Assembly (NCBI GenBank): GCA_037443785.1
Contig: JBBINR010000068.1
Location: forward strand, 1 to 8,354
Source: JAQUOA01 sp037443785
GTDB lineage: Bacteria; Bacteroidota; Ignavibacteria; UBA10030; UBA8401
Length of the DNA stretch: 8,354 nt
Direction: 5' to 3'
Part shown: positions 7,500 through 8,354 of the stretch, piece by piece
Numbering within the stretch: position 1 is the stretch's first letter
Layout: the number at the start of each line of letters is the position of its first letter
Notes under the pieces: generated by a model
Databases searched by the model: none
The model's input: only the letters and a program-made list of their open reading frames with translations
Told to the model about the DNA's origin: nothing
Translations under genes and position numbers: made by a program

Positions 7500-8354
7500 A
7501 TGAAAAAAATTCTTACAACGTTTGCTGTTTTTGTTGCGGTTGCTCTTCTTGCCCACCGGGCTAACGCACAAACCGATAGCGTCGGCGCTGGATTTACCAA
7601 AGTCTTAGCTATTACCGAAAATCCTGACACCACTCAGAGCGACAGAGTAACACAAATGGTTGTCGGCGGATTGGATTTAAATGAAAATGGAAAAAAAGAA
7701 TTTTTGTATGTAACAGATAATACATTTACCGGCGGAAGACAAAAAACGTATCTTGGGTACTCTCTTTTCTTATACGAATATGACGCAGCGTCAACTTCGT
7801 ACAAGAATATCTGGAAATATTCCATCCCGGATACTGTCGGTGGAAGTTTCCCGGTTTTTTGTATTGCCGATTTAGATGGAAATGGACATAAAGAAATTGT
7901 TCTCGGTGTCCAATATGCAGCAGGGCTTCCGACACCAAATGCAAATCCGGACCGATTACAGATATTTGAATTCGGGACAGGAGCACTGCCGACATCTCCA
8001 ACCGCAACATGGAATTTCGATGCCCCTGCCGGAAGCAATGTTCGCCCATCAGCTCTTATTGCAGGCGATGTTGACGGTGATGGCGTTCAAGAATTAGGCG
8101 TTGCCTTTCGAGCATTTAGTGCCGGGACAAAGGGGATAATTATTGCTTCGGTCACCGGCGGATTTGCCGGCCCCTTTACCCAATGGAAGAAAGAAATGTA
8201 CGACACGACAACAACAACCGCTTCAATTTTTGGTGCGGCAAAGATCACAGATTTAAATAACAATGGTAAAAAGGAATTTACATTCGGTTACTCTGGCAGT
8301 GCGAATGTGTACGTTTTTGAAGCGGCAAAAGCCGATAGCTTTGTTCGTTCAGTT
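7500..8354 (+). CDS. Exported FG-GAP/VCBS-type repeat protein, C-terminus cut by window edge
   Basis: The visible 285 residues start with a signal peptide (MKKILTTFAVFVAVALLAHR, likely cleavage after ANA at residue 23). They then carry four evenly spaced copies of a Ca-loop-like unit: D59-LNENGKKE, D124-LDGNGHKE, D190-VDGDGVQE and D251-LNNNGKKE, at intervals of 65, 66 and 61 residues. Each is preceded by a short hydrophobic strand and followed by another (FLYV, IVLGV, LGVAF, FTFGY). This is the pattern of FG-GAP/VCBS beta-propeller blades, in which the Asp/Asn side chains bind calcium. Four blades would be an incomplete propeller, so more are expected to the right, possibly with a C-terminal sorting domain. 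The reading frame is open to the window edge. It is probably secreted or surface-exposed. Ligand or enzymatic role cannot be told, and no catalytic motif was recognised. It is transcribed divergently from the receptor train. Confidence 0.87.
   Translation, partial: MKKILTTFAVFVAVALLAHRANAQTDSVGAGFTKVLAITENPDTTQSDRVTQMVVGGLDLNENGKKEFLYVTDNTFTGGRQKTYLGYSLFLYEYDAASTSYKNIWKYSIPDTVGGSFPVFCIADLDGNGHKEIVLGVQYAAGLPTPNANPDRLQIFEFGTGALPTSPTATWNFDAPAGSNVRPSALIAGDVDGDGVQELGVAFRAFSAGTKGIIIASVTGGFAGPFTQWKKEMYDTTTTTASIFGAAKITDLNNNGKKEFTFGYSGSANVYVFEAAKADSFVRSV

Noticed and set aside
7634..8049. Minus-strand open frames of about 107-134 codons under the repeat-protein gene
   Set aside because: The plus strand has a continuous frame with signal peptide, strong ribosome binding site and four regular repeats; the antisense frames have composition typical of shadows.

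Overview
The window looks like chromosome from a Gram-negative bacterium of the Bacteroidota–Chlorobiota–Ignavibacteriota side of the tree, most likely Ignavibacteriota or a near relative. The protein types point there: a TonB-dependent receptor with an N-terminal CarboxypepD_reg-like domain, a PorV/PorQ-family outer-membrane protein, a very large exported protein with a type IX secretion (T9SS)-like C-terminal module, and an FG-GAP/VCBS-type repeat protein. Clear Shine-Dalgarno sequences precede four of the five genes, and the best promoter has ordinary sigma-70 -35/-10 boxes. That fits Ignavibacteria better than classical Bacteroidetes, which mostly lack Shine-Dalgarno signals and use TTTG/TAnnTTTG promoters. 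The lineage is an inference from gene content, not a measured placement.

Layout. Almost everything left of 7288 is one leftward (minus-strand) gene train, in transcription order: TonB-dependent receptor (7288-4562); a 15-nt gap; a 937-aa exported protein with a fibronectin-III-like region and a C-terminal sorting-type domain (4546-1733); a 44-nt gap; a PorV/PorQ-family beta-barrel protein (1688-660); and, overlapping its stop codon by one base (TAGTG), a glycosyltransferase family 9 (heptosyltransferase-like) gene that runs off the left edge (660-1). No terminator is visible between them. A promoter with TTGATT, a 17-bp spacer and TATATT lies about 90 bp upstream of the receptor. On the other side of a 211-bp divergent intergenic region, a plus-strand gene (7500 to the right edge) encodes an exported protein with four Ca-loop-like D-x-[DN]-x-[DN]-G repeats.

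How the genes may work together (inference). The receptor is an energised outer-membrane gate, the PorV-like protein belongs to the family that hands cargo to the cell surface in T9SS, and the 937-aa protein has the architecture of a T9SS-type surface or secreted cargo. It sits where SusD would stand in a SusCD pair, but it does not look like SusD. The glycosyltransferase probably acts on LPS or a related surface glycan. The set therefore reads as a cell-envelope module: receptor, large surface protein, its probable export or anchoring partner, and a surface-glycan enzyme whose translation is coupled to that partner. Substrate and cargo relations cannot be read from the sequence. No RNA genes, CRISPR arrays, insertion sequences or other mobile elements were seen.
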